64,000 nt of DNA from Lautropia sp. (lineage in GTDB: Bacteria; Pseudomonadota; Gammaproteobacteria; Burkholderiales; Burkholderiaceae_E), in assembly GCA_030530775.1 (NCBI GenBank), contig JAUMUG010000006.1, positions 74,645 to 138,644 on the forward strand, read 5' to 3'. The first letter of the stretch is position 1, and the number at the start of each line of letters is the position of its first letter. Shown here in pieces: positions 17,471 to 27,265 of the stretch. The notes under the pieces are model-generated. The model was not told the origin of the DNA. It searched no databases and worked only from the letters and a program-made list of their open reading frames with translations. The translations under genes were made by a program, and so were the position numbers.

Positions 17471-17828
17471 TTCGGGAACGGAAGGCGGAAGCTTTCGCCG
17501 CTTCGCACTGGTGATGGGGCAGCCTTCGGGCTGCCCTTTCACGTTCCGGGGATATGGCATATCAGCCCATGCCCGCTGACTGCGGGGCAGGGCCAATGTC
17601 TGCCAGGCGGCATCGGCTGATGCCCCAGTTTTTCTGGACACCGGCAGCCGGCGGCGTTTCTGGCCGGGGGGCCCATGCGACGAGCACGCCCTCGAGAAAC
17701 TTTGGATCGACGGAGATCGGGCGGCTGATGATGGCTACGTTCAAACAGCCGAATACCGCCTGCCAGTCCGGGCTGTGCCTGCTATTCGTGCAGGCCCGAA
17801 GCAGCGACCGCTTCGCGGGAGAAACAGC
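17471..17828. other. Convergent intergenic region pilY1 / ypfJ
   Basis: 358 bases between the end of pilY1 (plus) and the end of the peptidase gene (minus). Apart from the pilY1 terminator at 17517-17539 I see no gene or repeat. Confidence 0.55.
17517..17539 (+). terminator. Rho-independent terminator of the pilus operon
   Basis: Perfect 8-bp stem GGGCAGCC / GGCTGCCC (17517-17524, 17529-17536) closed by a TTCG tetraloop and followed by TTT. It lies 46 bases after the pilY1 stop codon. Confidence 0.85.
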
Positions 17829-18722
17829 TCAGGGGTGGGTGTTCGAAAAGGTATCGCAGCGTGCCACCGAGCCGGATTCGTAGCCGATCTTGAACCAGGC
17901 CAGACGCTGTTGCGAGCTGCCGTGGGTGAAGCTTTCCTGATGGACGTGGCCACCGCTGCGGCGCTGGATGTTGTCGTCACCGACGGCGGCCGCGGCATTC
18001 ATGGCTTCCTGGATGTCGTCGGGGTCGAACCAGTTGCGTGCCTGCTGGGAGTGGTGCGCCCAGATACCGGCATAGCAATCGGCCTGCAGTTCGAGACGCA
18101 CCGACAGTGCGTTGTATCGGGCTTCGCTCATCTGGCGGCGGGCCTGTTCGAGCTGTTGCAGGGTGCCGGTCAGATTCTGTACGTGGTGGCCCACTTCGTG
18201 GGCGATGACATAGGCTTCGGCCGTGTCGCCAGCTGCGCCCAGCTGTTGCTGCAGCACCCGGAAGAAGGACAGGTCGATGTAGATCTTTCGGTCGGCCGGG
18301 CAATAGAAGGGGCCGGCGCCGGCATGGCCCATACCGCAGGAAGTCGGAGTGGCGTTGGTGAACAGTGTCAGGGTGGGCGGGGTATAGGTGCGGCCCGCCT
18401 TCTGGAAGATCGGCTGCCAGACGTCTTCGGTGCTGGCCAGCACGACCGAGACGAAACGCCTGGCGTCGTCGTTTCCGGCGCTGGACGAAGTGGGTACGTT
18501 GGATTGGGTGTAGCCGGCCTGCGGGCCTACACCGAGGTTGCCGCCTTCGAGTATGCCGAGTAGCGTCAGCGGGTTGATACCCAGCAGCCAGCCGCCGATC
18601 AGGATGACGACCAGGGTGCCGAGACCGAGGCGGCCGCCACCGAGCGGAAGACCTCCACCACCGCTGCTTCGTCCACGGCGGTCTTCGACATTGCTGCTTT
18701 CACGTTCGTTCTGCCAACGCAT
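17829..18722 (-). CDS. ypfJ: YpfJ-family neutral zinc metallopeptidase
   Basis: Predicted membrane-anchored zinc metallopeptidase (297 residues). Seen: a hydrophilic, Gly-rich start with RRGRSSGGGG, a transmembrane segment at about residues 35-55 (LGTLVVILIGGWLLGINPLT), the zinc motif HEVGH at 175-179 within AYVIAHEVGHHVQNLTG, LQADCYAGIWA, and paired cysteines around CGMGHAG and FYCPADRKIYIDL, all typical of the family. The catalytic domain probably faces the periplasm. Physiological substrates are unknown. AGGAAA precedes the ATG. It is transcribed alone, divergent from the ABC transporter genes. Confidence 0.92.
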   Translation of the reverse strand: MRWQNERESSNVEDRRGRSSGGGGLPLGGGRLGLGTLVVILIGGWLLGINPLTLLGILEGGNLGVGPQAGYTQSNVPTSSSAGNDDARRFVSVVLASTEDVWQPIFQKAGRTYTPPTLTLFTNATPTSCGMGHAGAGPFYCPADRKIYIDLSFFRVLQQQLGAAGDTAEAYVIAHEVGHHVQNLTGTLQQLEQARRQMSEARYNALSVRLELQADCYAGIWAHHSQQARNWFDPDDIQEAMNAAAAVGDDNIQRRSGGHVHQESFTHGSSQQRLAWFKIGYESGSVARCDTFSNTHP

Positions 18723-19044
18723 GGGTTTGGTTTCCTGAGGAGAGATACAGGGAGAGTGGCGCTATTGTGTGGCGTCCATTTTGGCCGCGCCAAGTGCAAA
18801 AAAGGGGAGACGATGGTTTTTGGTTTTCTATTTGTTGCATAAGTTGCCAAAGAACACGTTTTGATCTGTAATGTGCACCGACTTCCTATGTGGCCCAATC
18901 GACTTTATCCGCTGTGCTTTTGTTTGGAACCGTTTGCTTGGCCCCTTGGCGCCGGTGTCGGGACGATCTCGATTCGTGCCATGAACGAGAAAACCGCCCG
19001 GATCGGGGGGCTCCCCGCACGGCAGCTGCCGGTGGGGCTCCATC
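18723..19044. other. Divergent intergenic region ypfJ / ABC transporter
   Basis: 322 bases, with an AT-richer middle (about 18790-18870). It must hold promoters for both directions, but I could not pick one with confidence. Confidence 0.45.
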
Positions 19045-20214
19045 ATGACGATACGCTGTGATTGCGTCTGTCTGCGCGATGGTGGGCGGGATGTGTTGCG
19101 GGCGCTCTCACTGGACATCCCCAGTGGCTCGCCGCTGGTGATAGTCGGGCCGGCAGGCGCCGGCAAGTCGGCGCTGTTCAAGGCGCTGGCCGGCGAGGTG
19201 CGGCCACACGCGGGCAGGATGCACATTCATGGCCGCGAGGTGCTGCTCGATGGTGAGCGTTCTTCGCAGGTCTCGCTGGTGACACCGCAGAGCACCAACT
19301 ATCCCGGTTTTTCGGTCTGGGGCAACATTGCCGTGCCGCTGCGGCTGAGTCAGGCCAAGCGGGTCGAGGAGCAGGTGATCATGCTGGCTCACGATGTCGG
19401 CCTGGGTGATTGTCTCGATCTGCGGCCTGACGAGCTGTCGCGGCAGGGGCGCCGGCGCCTGGTGCTGGCGCGGGCGATGGCCAGCCGGCCGGCGCTGTTG
19501 CTGCTGGATGATCCGCTCGGCGGCCTGTCGGACATGGAGGCCGGGCTGTTCCTGAACGATCTGCCGGCCATTTGTGCGGCCGCTTGGCAATATGGCATTG
19601 CCACGGTACTGGCAAGCCGCAGCAGCACCGTGGCGCTGGCCTTCGGTGGGCCGACGGTGGTGATGGCACAGGGGCGGTGGCTGCAGCAGGAGGCGCATGC
19701 CATCGACGTGCTGATGCGGCCGGTATCGCTGAACGTGGCGCGTGTCTTTGGTGATCCGCCGATCAACCTGCTGCGGGCTGCGCTGCTCAATCACACGGTG
19801 CTCATCGATCAGGGACCCTCGGTGCCGTTGATTGCGCCGCTGTCACTCGAGGAATCGAGTGTGCTGGTCGGTATCCGTCCGGAGGATCTGCGTCTGCAGG
19901 GTGGGTTGGGCGACATGATGCTGCCAGCCCGGGTCGAGCGGATTTCCTGCAGTGTGAATGGTACCCGGCTCGAGTGCCGCGGTCGTGTCGGACCGTTGAT
20001 CGTGGCCGTGCCGTCGCTGTTTCGCCCTTCGCCAGGCGAGACGATCACGCTGTATGTGGATCCGGGGGCGCTGTATCTGTTCGATGGTGCCGGTACGCTG
20101 GTGCAACGGCCGGAAAGGGCTCTGGAGCGCGCCAGCCGGAACCTGCCGCAGCGGGAGGTCGGCAGGGACGAGCAGGACGCCGTGGACGATACGACCATTT
20201 TTGCGCTGCGCTGA
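19045..20214 (+). CDS. ABC transporter ATP-binding protein with degenerate motifs
   Basis: Resembles the ATPases of carbohydrate/glycerol importers (MalK/UgpC/GlpS type): a nucleotide-binding domain to about residue 230 and a C-terminal regulatory/TOBE-like region with LVGIRPEDLRL. Walker A is intact (GPAGAGKS, 35-42) and a Q-loop glutamine is present (VTPQSTNYPG). The signature motif is LSRQG instead of LSGGQ (131-135), the Walker B catalytic glutamate is Asp (LLLLDD, 151-156), and the switch histidine is replaced (ASR where THD is usual). It may bind ATP but hydrolyse it poorly. First of three genes; 12 bases before the next. Substrate unknown; glycerol or a polyol is only suggested by similarity to GlpS. 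Confidence 0.8.
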   Translation: MTIRCDCVCLRDGGRDVLRALSLDIPSGSPLVIVGPAGAGKSALFKALAGEVRPHAGRMHIHGREVLLDGERSSQVSLVTPQSTNYPGFSVWGNIAVPLRLSQAKRVEEQVIMLAHDVGLGDCLDLRPDELSRQGRRRLVLARAMASRPALLLLDDPLGGLSDMEAGLFLNDLPAICAAAWQYGIATVLASRSSTVALAFGGPTVVMAQGRWLQQEAHAIDVLMRPVSLNVARVFGDPPINLLRAALLNHTVLIDQGPSVPLIAPLSLEESSVLVGIRPEDLRLQGGLGDMMLPARVERISCSVNGTRLECRGRVGPLIVAVPSLFRPSPGETITLYVDPGALYLFDGAGTLVQRPERALERASRNLPQREVGRDEQDAVDDTTIFALR

Positions 20215-20226
20215 GGGGGGCGACCG

Positions 20227-21387
20227 ATGGCTTTCTTGCGGGTTTCTTCCCTGGATGCCGGGGGGCGGTCCTGGCTGCCTGGTTGGCTGGGCGGTAGTGC
20301 CGGGGTCGGGTTGCGCGATATCGAGCTGATGCTGGATGAAGGCAGCATCTGTACCGTGTTCGGCGCCGCGGGCGCAGGCAAGTCGATGCTGCTGCGTGTG
20401 CTGGCCGGGCTGGTGCCGTTGAAGCGTGGGCAGATCGTGCTGGATGGTGTCGATATCACCCGTCTGTCGATGCTCGAGCGGCGGGTTGCGCTTGTGCCGG
20501 CCACACCGGTGGTCTATCCGGGGCTGTCGGTCTACGAGAATCTGGCCTTCCCGTTGCGGCGTCTCAAAGCGCCGGAGGAGCAGGTCAAGCGCAAGGTGAC
20601 CGAGACAGCGTCATTGCTGGGGTTGCTGGATTGTCTGAACTGGCAGGCCGGCCTGCTGTCGCCTTCGACTGCGCAGCGTGTGGCGCTGGGGCGGGTGTTG
20701 ACGCGTGACGATCTGGGGCTGTTGCTGCTGGACGATGCGATGGAGGTGTTGGATGACGAGGCCCGCTGGCGGGTGGTGGGCTGTCTGCGGCAATTGCAGC
20801 GCAGTCGCCGGCTGTGCATCGTGATCAGCACGCTGGGCCAGCCGGATGTGATGGGGCTGGGCGACGAATGGGTGATGCTCGACGGGGGCCGCATTCTGCA
20901 GCAGGGCCGTCCTTCCGAGTTTCTGCAGTACCCGCGTCAGTTGGCGGTGGCCCGTCGGTTGGGTGGGCACAATCTCAACGTGGTGCCGGCGCGTTCCGAT
21001 CAGGGGATCTCGCGCTTTGGGGGGCTGCCCTTGATGCTGCCGGTGCCGCCGCAGCTGGATCTGTGGCTGTCGGAGCTGCAGGGGCAGTTTCCGGCTGGGC
21101 GGATCGAACTGGCGATCCGTGCCGAGCACGTGGCGCTGGGGCGCCCCGGGCAAGAGGGTTGTATCGAAGTGGAGCTGGCGCGGATCGAGGACCACGGTAC
21201 CTGGATGAGGCTACACACCTTTTTGCCGGAGACCGATGTGAGCATCACGGCACAGGTGCCGGTGGAGACCGCGCATGCCTATGATCTGGCGGCGATGGCA
21301 TATGCACCGGCGGCGGGACGACGTCTGGCGCTGCAGATCGTCAATCGCCACAGTCTATTTTTCGTCGATGGGAGACTGATTCAGTGA
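20227..21387 (+). CDS. Second ABC transporter ATP-binding protein, degenerate
   Basis: Partner ATPase of the preceding gene (386 residues, GlpT/MalK-like). Walker A GAAGAGKS (46-53) is intact and the segment VYPGLSVYENLAFPLRRL matches the family. The Q-loop glutamine is missing (LVPATPVVYPG), the signature is LSPST rather than LSGGQ (144-148), Walker B ends in Asp-Asp (LLLLDD, 165-170) and no switch histidine is seen (VISTLGQ). A C-terminal regulatory region follows, with IRAEHVALG. A strong ribosome-binding site (GAGGGGGG) lies before the ATG at 20227. Its stop overlaps the permease start. Together the two proteins would form a heterodimer in which neither site has all canonical residues. 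Confidence 0.8.
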   Translation: MAFLRVSSLDAGGRSWLPGWLGGSAGVGLRDIELMLDEGSICTVFGAAGAGKSMLLRVLAGLVPLKRGQIVLDGVDITRLSMLERRVALVPATPVVYPGLSVYENLAFPLRRLKAPEEQVKRKVTETASLLGLLDCLNWQAGLLSPSTAQRVALGRVLTRDDLGLLLLDDAMEVLDDEARWRVVGCLRQLQRSRRLCIVISTLGQPDVMGLGDEWVMLDGGRILQQGRPSEFLQYPRQLAVARRLGGHNLNVVPARSDQGISRFGGLPLMLPVPPQLDLWLSELQGQFPAGRIELAIRAEHVALGRPGQEGCIEVELARIEDHGTWMRLHTFLPETDVSITAQVPVETAHAYDLAAMAYAPAAGRRLALQIVNRHSLFFVDGRLIQ

Positions 21388-23255
21388 TGAGTGCTTTGCA
21401 TCGCGGGCGTTGGTTTCCTGTCTGGCTGGTCGTACCCGGCTCCATCAGTCTGATGGTGCTCTGGTTGCTGCCGTTGGCGATGATGGTGCAACTGGTGCTC
21501 GATCTGTCGCCGGAAGCGCTGCGGGGCGGTTATCGGATGCTGATGCATCTGTGGCGGGACGATATCGTGCAGCAGCAGGTGTCGCTGCAAGTGGCGCGGC
21601 TGCTGCTGGCCATCGTGCTGGAGGTGTCATTCGGGCTGATGCTGGCGAGGCTGCTGCCGGTGCGGGGGGTGATGGCGGGCGTCTGGTGTGCGGTGCTTGC
21701 GCTGGCTCTGCTGACGCCGTCGACCGTGTCCTTCATGGGCTGGCAGTTGCTGCTGGATTTGAACATGGGGCTGGTGTCGACGCTGGACGGCTGGTTCGGT
21801 ACGGACATGCTGTCCTCGGTGCCGGCCGTTCTGACCAGTGCCGAGGCGGACCGTTGTCTGACGCTGTACTTGCTGCGCGATCTCTGGCAGTGGGTGCCGC
21901 TGTTTGCCCTGCTGTGCTATGCGCGTCTGCGCTCGATCGAGCGGGTACGCTATCAGGCGGTGCGCTTCGACGGCGGTACGGGTTGGCATGCCTTCGAGTT
22001 GCTCGAGTGGCCGCTGGTTCGGCGGGTACTGGCGCTGGGCGTGCTGTTTCGGTTGTTGGCCGGTGTGATGGTCGACGTCGATCTGTTCAACATCCTGGTC
22101 ACCGGCGAGGATGGGGCATTGGCCGCCATGGTCTCCGACCGGGAGGCCATGCAGGCGATGGTGGCCGTACCGGGGCAGGCGCCCCTGTCGTGGTTGCTGC
22201 CGACATTGCTGTCATCGGCCGATCACATCGGTCCGGCCGCCGTGCCGGTACTCGGCATGTACATGGCGGTTGGCCAGGCGGTGCTGGTGTTGCCGCTGAT
22301 GGTGGCCATGCTGGTGCTGGTCGGCCGCAGCCCTCGCGTGATACAGAACCAGGCGGCATGGGTCGACGAGACCCGGAGCGGGCCACGCTTCGGCCGTCTG
22401 CCCTCGGGGGCGATGTCCAGCCTGGGCCGCTGGCTGGTTCTGGTCCTGTATTTTGCATTCACTTTGTTGCCCCTGCTTTGGCTGGCCGGGCTGGCGTTGT
22501 CGATCGAGTCGCCGGACACGGGTGAACGGGGCATCGGCTTTCGGCATTTCGTGGCCGTGATGGAGGACCCCGTCTGGCGCATCGGTTTGGCACGGACCAT
22601 GGCGCGTGCCGTCGTCACGGCACTCATCGCCGTGCTGCTGGCCTTGCCGATGGCCTATTCATGGTCGCGCCGGATGCTGGCTGGTGATCGGCTGATGGCC
22701 ACGCTGATGCTGATCGGCATGATGATGCCGGCGGTGGTGCTGGCCCTTCCGATGGTGCAGATCAACGAAGTGCTGGGCTGGCGCGGTATGCCGGCGGCCG
22801 TGGGTGTGGCTCACCTGGTCTATGCGGTGCCGGTGGCGGTCTGGATTCTGGTCAGCTGGTTGTCGCGCGTGTCGCCCGGTTTGGATGCGATGGCGATGGC
22901 CGATGGCTTCAGTTTCATGCAGTTTCTGTATCGGGTGCTGGTGCCGGCGATTCGTCCGGGCATCTGGGTGGCGCTGCTGGCCTGCTTTCTGATGGGCTGG
23001 ATGGAGTTCCTGTTTGCCCGGGTGCTGGGTTCGGCAGTCTGGCCGGCGGCCGTGGTGCTGCTGTCCGAATCCGTGGCGGCACTGTCGCCCGATGTGGCAG
23101 GCAGGCAGGCAGCCGAGTGGCAAGTGCTGGCAGCCGCAGCCTGGCTGGTTCTGCTGCCGGTGGCGATCATCCTCGGCCTGCTGTGCACTCAGTTGCCGGC
23201 CCTGTTGTCGATGATGCGGATGCCGGGCCATGCCCGTTTCGCCGACGCCGATTGA
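21387..23255 (+). CDS. Fused ABC transporter permease (two MalF/MalG-like halves)
   Basis: A 622-residue inner-membrane protein that looks like two binding-protein-dependent permeases joined in one chain. Each half has about six hydrophobic segments and an EAA-type loop that contacts the ATPase: VRFDGGTGWHAFELLEWPLV in the first half and ADGFSFMQFLYRVLVPAIRP in the second. They are separated by a polar linker at about residues 315-350. The ATG at 21387 overlaps the preceding stop (TGATG); a GTG at 21384 is an alternative. Two-permease fusions are known in ferric-iron (FbpB/ThiP-type) systems, so iron or thiamine is a possible alternative to a sugar or polyol. No substrate-binding protein gene adjoins. 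Confidence 0.82.
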   Translation: MSALHRGRWFPVWLVVPGSISLMVLWLLPLAMMVQLVLDLSPEALRGGYRMLMHLWRDDIVQQQVSLQVARLLLAIVLEVSFGLMLARLLPVRGVMAGVWCAVLALALLTPSTVSFMGWQLLLDLNMGLVSTLDGWFGTDMLSSVPAVLTSAEADRCLTLYLLRDLWQWVPLFALLCYARLRSIERVRYQAVRFDGGTGWHAFELLEWPLVRRVLALGVLFRLLAGVMVDVDLFNILVTGEDGALAAMVSDREAMQAMVAVPGQAPLSWLLPTLLSSADHIGPAAVPVLGMYMAVGQAVLVLPLMVAMLVLVGRSPRVIQNQAAWVDETRSGPRFGRLPSGAMSSLGRWLVLVLYFAFTLLPLLWLAGLALSIESPDTGERGIGFRHFVAVMEDPVWRIGLARTMARAVVTALIAVLLALPMAYSWSRRMLAGDRLMATLMLIGMMMPAVVLALPMVQINEVLGWRGMPAAVGVAHLVYAVPVAVWILVSWLSRVSPGLDAMAMADGFSFMQFLYRVLVPAIRPGIWVALLACFLMGWMEFLFARVLGSAVWPAAVVLLSESVAALSPDVAGRQAAEWQVLAAAAWLVLLPVAIILGLLCTQLPALLSMMRMPGHARFADAD

Positions 23256-23487
23256 GGGCCCTGTCCCGTGCCCGGCGGCTGGACAGGCTCTCGCCGGGGC
23301 GTTTCCAGGCGTTCGAACCGTGGAACGAGCACAGTCCGGGCTTCCGAACGCCTCCCGGCGCTGGGGTACCGGAGCTGCTTCCAAGGTTTGGTCGGCGGAA
23401 CGGTCGCGGGCGGCCGGGCCCCGCCTGCCCGTGGGCGCCGGGGCCCGTTGCAGCCAGCCAGCCGGGCTGCTTGCGCGCTCGTGAGGG

Positions 23488-25863
23488 TCAGCGGTTCTTG
23501 TTGCGTGCCGAGGCAAAGGCCATGGCCAGCGCACTTTGCGCCGGCTCCGGCCGGCGGCCGCCCCGGTCGCCGGATGAACGGCCCCGGTTGCCGCCGTCGC
23601 CACGCGGCCCTTGGCCGCGGGCACCATCGGCACGACCCGTACCACCGCCGTTCTGGGCGCCCGGCGTGTCCGACAGGCGCATGGTCAGCGCGATCCGCTG
23701 ACGCTTGATGTCCACTTCCAGCACTTTCACTTTCACCAGGTCTCCGGTCTTGACGACTTGGTGCGGATCTTTGACGAAGCGCTCGGACAGTGCCGAGATG
23801 TGCACCAGACCATCCTGGTGCACACCGATATCGACGAAGGCACCGAAGTTGGCGACGTTGGTGACGACGCCCTCCAGCGTCATGCCGGGCTGCAAATCCT
23901 TCAGGTCCTCGACGCCTTCCTTGAAGGTGGCGGTCTTGAACTCGGGGCGTGGATCGCGACCGGGTTTTTCCAGCTCTTTCAGAATGTCCTGAATGGTCGG
24001 CAGGCCGAATTGTTCATCGGTATAGCGCGCCGGGTCCAGCTTGCGGATGACATCCTGTTTGCCGAGCACATCTCCGATGCCCAGTTTCAGGTCGTTGAGC
24101 ATTTTTTCGACGATCGGATAAGCTTCCGGATGCACCGCCGAAGCGTCGAGCGGATTGTCTCCGCCCTGGATGCGCAGAAAACCGGCCGATTGCTGATAGG
24201 CTTTGGCGCCCAGCCGGCTGACGTCCAGCAGTGCCTTGCGGTTGGCAAAGGGACCATTCTGATCACGATGGCGAACGATGTTCTCGGCCAGCGAACGGCC
24301 CAGACCGGCAATGCGGGTCAGCAGCGGCACGCTGGCGGTGTTCAGGTCGACGCCGACGCCGTTGACGCAATCCTCGACCACCGCATCCAGCGCCTTGGCC
24401 AGCCGGGTCTGGTTCACATCGTGCTGGTACTGGCCGACGCCGATCGCCTTCGGCTCGATCTTGACCAGCTCGGCCAGCGGATCCTGCAGGCGGCGGGCAA
24501 TCGAGATCGCGCCACGCAGACTCACGTCCAGCTCCGGGAACTCGGCGGCAGCCAGTTCAGAGGCCGAATAGACCGAAGCGCCGGCTTCGGAGACCATCGC
24601 TTTCGCAATGCGAAGCTCGGGATGGGTGCGTATCAGGTCGGCCACCAGTTTGTCGGTCTCGCGTGAGGCGGTGCCGTTGCCCACGGCCACCAGCGCCACA
24701 CCATGGCTCGTGCACAGTCTGGCCAGCTGGGCGATCGAGCCGTCCCAGTCATTGCGCGGGGCATGAGGGTAGATGGTGGCGGTGGCCACCAGCTTGCTGG
24801 TGTCGTCGACCACGGCCACTTTGACGCCGGTGCGTAGGCCGGGGTCCAGCCCCATCGTGACCTTGCGGCCGGCCGGTGCGGCCAGCAGCAGATCTTTCAC
24901 GTTCAGACCGAAGACACGGATCGCTTCTTCTTCGGCTTTCTCGCGCAGCGTGGTGATCAGCTCGCTTTCGATCTGCCAGACCAGCTTGATCTGCCAGGTC
25001 CAGCGCACAGTCTGCAATAGCCAGGGATCGGCCGGCCGGCCCTGATCGCTGATGCCGGCTTGCGAAGCGATCTGCCGCTCGCACCAGCCCGGGCCTTCGA
25101 CGCCCTCGATTTCTTCGGGCAACTTGAGGCTCAGCTGGATGATTTCTTCGCGGCGGCCACGCAGCAGCGCCAGTGCCCGGTGCGAAGGGATCTCGGCCAG
25201 CGCCTCCTGATAATCGAAATAATCGGCGAACTTGGCGCCGGTTTCGGTCTTGCCGTCGACCACCTTCGAGATCAACACACCTTTTTCCTGCAGGCGCTCG
25301 CGCAGTCGACCGACCAGATCGGCATCCTCGGCAAAACGCTCCATCAGAATCTGGCGGGCACCATCCAGTGCCGCCTTGGCGTCGGCCACGCCGGGGTTGT
25401 CGCCATCCGGGGTGGTGAAGGGGGCTTTCAGAAAGTTGGCCGCTTCTGCTTCCGGAGTCAGCAGCGGGTTGCCGAGCAACAGATCGGCCAGCGGTTCCAG
25501 ACCGGCTTCACGGGCGATCTGCGCCTTGGTGCGACGTTTCGGTTTGTAGGGGGCATACAGATCTTCCAGCCGTTGCTTGCTGTCGGCCTCGTCGATGCGC
25601 GCAGCCAGCTCGGGCGTGAGCTTGCCCTGTTCTCGGATCGAGTCGAGAATGGTCTGGCGGCGCTGATCCAGTTCGCGCAGATAGGTCAGCCGTTCGGCCA
25701 GTTGCCGCAACCGGGTGTCATCCAAATTGCCGGTCACTTCCTTGCGGTAGCGAGCAATGAAGGGGACGGTGGCGCCTTCGTCCAGCAGACCTATGGTGGC
25801 CAGCACCTGTTGCGGACGGATCGACAGTTCGGTGGCAAGACGTTGTTCCAGCGGTAGAGGCAT
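23488..25863 (-). CDS. tex: Tex family RNA-binding transcription accessory protein
   Basis: Conserved nucleic-acid-binding protein of 791 residues. Domains: N-terminal helical region with [19 protein letters not shown] and [24 protein letters not shown], a YqgF/RNase H-like domain ([17 protein letters not shown]), helix-hairpin-helix ([23 protein letters not shown]) and a C-terminal S1 domain ([31 protein letters not shown]). The tail is Gly/Arg-rich. I chose the ATG at 25863, which gives [20 protein letters not shown] as in other Tex proteins; the frame is open a further 93 bases to a TTG, but that part is not conserved. Known Tex proteins affect toxin or virulence expression, and the family is near-universal. 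Monocistronic here. Confidence 0.95.
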   Translation of the reverse strand: MPLPLEQRLATELSIRPQQVLATIGLLDEGATVPFIARYRKEVTGNLDDTRLRQLAERLTYLRELDQRRQTILDSIREQGKLTPELAARIDEADSKQRLEDLYAPYKPKRRTKAQIAREAGLEPLADLLLGNPLLTPEAEAANFLKAPFTTPDGDNPGVADAKAALDGARQILMERFAEDADLVGRLRERLQEKGVLISKVVDGKTETGAKFADYFDYQEALAEIPSHRALALLRGRREEIIQLSLKLPEEIEGVEGPGWCERQIASQAGISDQGRPADPWLLQTVRWTWQIKLVWQIESELITTLREKAEEEAIRVFGLNVKDLLLAAPAGRKVTMGLDPGLRTGVKVAVVDDTSKLVATATIYPHAPRNDWDGSIAQLARLCTSHGVALVAVGNGTASRETDKLVADLIRTHPELRIAKAMVSEAGASVYSASELAAAEFPELDVSLRGAISIARRLQDPLAELVKIEPKAIGVGQYQHDVNQTRLAKALDAVVEDCVNGVGVDLNTASVPLLTRIAGLGRSLAENIVRHRDQNGPFANRKALLDVSRLGAKAYQQSAGFLRIQGGDNPLDASAVHPEAYPIVEKMLNDLKLGIGDVLGKQDVIRKLDPARYTDEQFGLPTIQDILKELEKPGRDPRPEFKTATFKEGVEDLKDLQPGMTLEGVVTNVANFGAFVDIGVHQDGLVHISALSERFVKDPHQVVKTGDLVKVKVLEVDIKRQRIALTMRLSDTPGAQNGGGTGRADGARGQGPRGDGGNRGRSSGDRGGRRPEPAQSALAMAFASARNKNR

Positions 25864-26402
25864 ATGAGGACGAACGGAATGACGGACGAAAAACCGGTGT
25901 GCAGTCTCATTGGTTCCTGCAATCGACGAAAGCGAAGGAACCGGGTTATCGGGCAAGGCGTGAGCCGCAGCGATACCAGGGACATTGCGGGGATTTGCAA
26001 CGGTGCTCCGGTATGTCGGCCGCGCAATCCCGACAGTCCCGACAGGTATGGGGTATGGGCCGGACCGGACCCGAAGGTGCTTTCATGGCAAGGAAGCCTT
26101 TGAACCGGACAGCATACCGGGGCAGCACACCAAGCCCGGCAGAATAGCAGGCTTGGCGTGCGTTGGCAGAATGATGAAGCAGCTTTGTGGCAGGATGGGG
26201 ACTGGCCGTGGTGGGGGGCAGACTATGCCATAATCGCGGACAGCCCCGTATGTGCGGCGGGCCTGGGGCCCGGCGTTCTCCGTCTCGCCTGGGTCGGGCA
26301 GAAGATGCCGGCGGGGCGCTTGGCTGGATGTTCGGTACGCGAGGCCGTGCCTCCATTTCGCCGAAACACCAAAGCCATCCGGTTTTTGCAAAGGCATTCC
26401 GC
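25864..26402. other. Intergenic tex / tRNA with an inverted repeat
   Basis: 539 bases, no gene recognised. An inverted repeat with an 11-of-12 base-paired stem lies at 26125-26136 (GCACACCAAGCC) and 26150-26161 (GGCTTGGCGTGC), loop 13 bases. It has no T-run and no assigned role; it could be an RNA stem in the tex leader or an untranslated element before the tRNA. Confidence 0.5.
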
Positions 26403-26479
26403 GGGCCGTTAGCTCAGTTGGTTAGAGCAGAGGACTCATAATCCTTTGGTCGTTGGTTCGAGCCCAACACGGCCCACCA
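26403..26479 (+). tRNA. tRNA with CAT anticodon (tRNA-Met, or tRNA-Ile2)
   Basis: A 77-nucleotide cloverleaf ending in encoded CCA. Acceptor GGGCCGT/ACGGCCC, D-arm GCTC...GAGC, anticodon stem GAGGA/TCCTT with loop CTCATAA (anticodon CAT), T-arm GTTGG/CCAAC with TTCGAGC. It is not an initiator tRNA: the first acceptor pair is G-C matched. The CAT anticodon means elongator Met, unless C34 is modified to lysidine, which would make it Ile reading AUA. Elongator Met seems the likelier of the two. Confidence 0.93.
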
Positions 26480-26498
26480 TCTCTCAGTGTCCAGGGGG

Positions 26499-26526
26499 TT
26501 CTTTGCTCCGGATTCTTTGCTCCGGA
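26499..26526 (+). repeat. 14-bp exact tandem repeat after the tRNA
   Basis: TTCTTTGCTCCGGA occurs twice without a gap (26499-26512, 26513-26526), 20 bases downstream of the tRNA 3' end. Confidence 0.9.
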
Positions 26527-27171
26527 CGAGGGCTGCGTCCCGGGTGATGCCCAGTGTGGAAAAACCGCTCCGGTCGGGGAGCGACGTGGGCGGGCATGCA
26601 GGCCGGACAAACATTCCCGATCTTTTCGGTTCGCAGCCTTCTGCTCGAGGCGAGTCGGGATCGTCGCGTTCGATGCCTGCCGATCGTCATGGCAGGCCGT
26701 TTTCCGCCGCTTGCGGTCGACTCGATCGGATCGGTCGTGTACAGATATCGGTCGTGCGCAGATTTACCCAATGCCCGGCAGGAAATCATAAACCGCCGGC
26801 AGAGCCTGTTTCGGCAGAGGCACGCCCGGCCGCGGCTTCGAACGCTCATACACGAGCTTCGACCGTGGCTCGCACGCATATCAAATGCATCGTGGTTTCC
26901 GACCCACCGTATCAGCCGGGACTGCTTGACGATATCTTTCCTTGGTCCGGCTTTCCGGGTGTCTGGATCAGGATGGCGCGTGGGTTGCAAACCGGTTGCA
27001 GCGTTGCATTTCGTTCCTGCTATTTGCTCCATGGTACCTATTTGCAGCCCGGCATCCGGCGACAGGGCACAAATTGCCCATCCCTGACGCAGGAATTCAC
27101 TGGATTCATGAAATATGGTTGAAACTCTGGCGATTCGGCGCATCTGGCATGGTGTTATCCATAAATTCCTA
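26527..27171. other. Intergenic tRNA / hns, nothing recognised
   Basis: About 645 bases. Frames on both strands show no protein-like pattern. The right end becomes AT-rich towards the hns promoter. Confidence 0.5.
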
Positions 27172-27224
27172 GGGTAATTACCCGGTATATAAGTAAAAGA
27201 ATGCTCAAAGCGCCAAAATTGGCG
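27172..27224 (+). promoter_or_regulatory. Putative hns control region with two inverted repeats
   Basis: A perfect 12-bp palindrome GGGTAATTACCC (27172-27183) is followed by a TATATAAG box (27186-27193) and then a second inverted repeat, CGCCAA-AA-TTGGCG (27211-27224). The region is much more AT-rich than its surroundings. The box could be the -10 element, with the palindrome filling the spacer, which would suit a repressor site. The -35 is not clear. The H-NS start codon follows at 27266. Confidence 0.5.
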
Positions 27225-27265
27225 TATTCTTGCAGTCACGTATCCAATCAAGGGACATTTACTCG

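Noticed and set aside
26403..26479. Initiator tRNA-fMet
   Set aside because: The acceptor stem starts with a paired G-C and the anticodon stem lacks the three G-C pairs typical of initiators.
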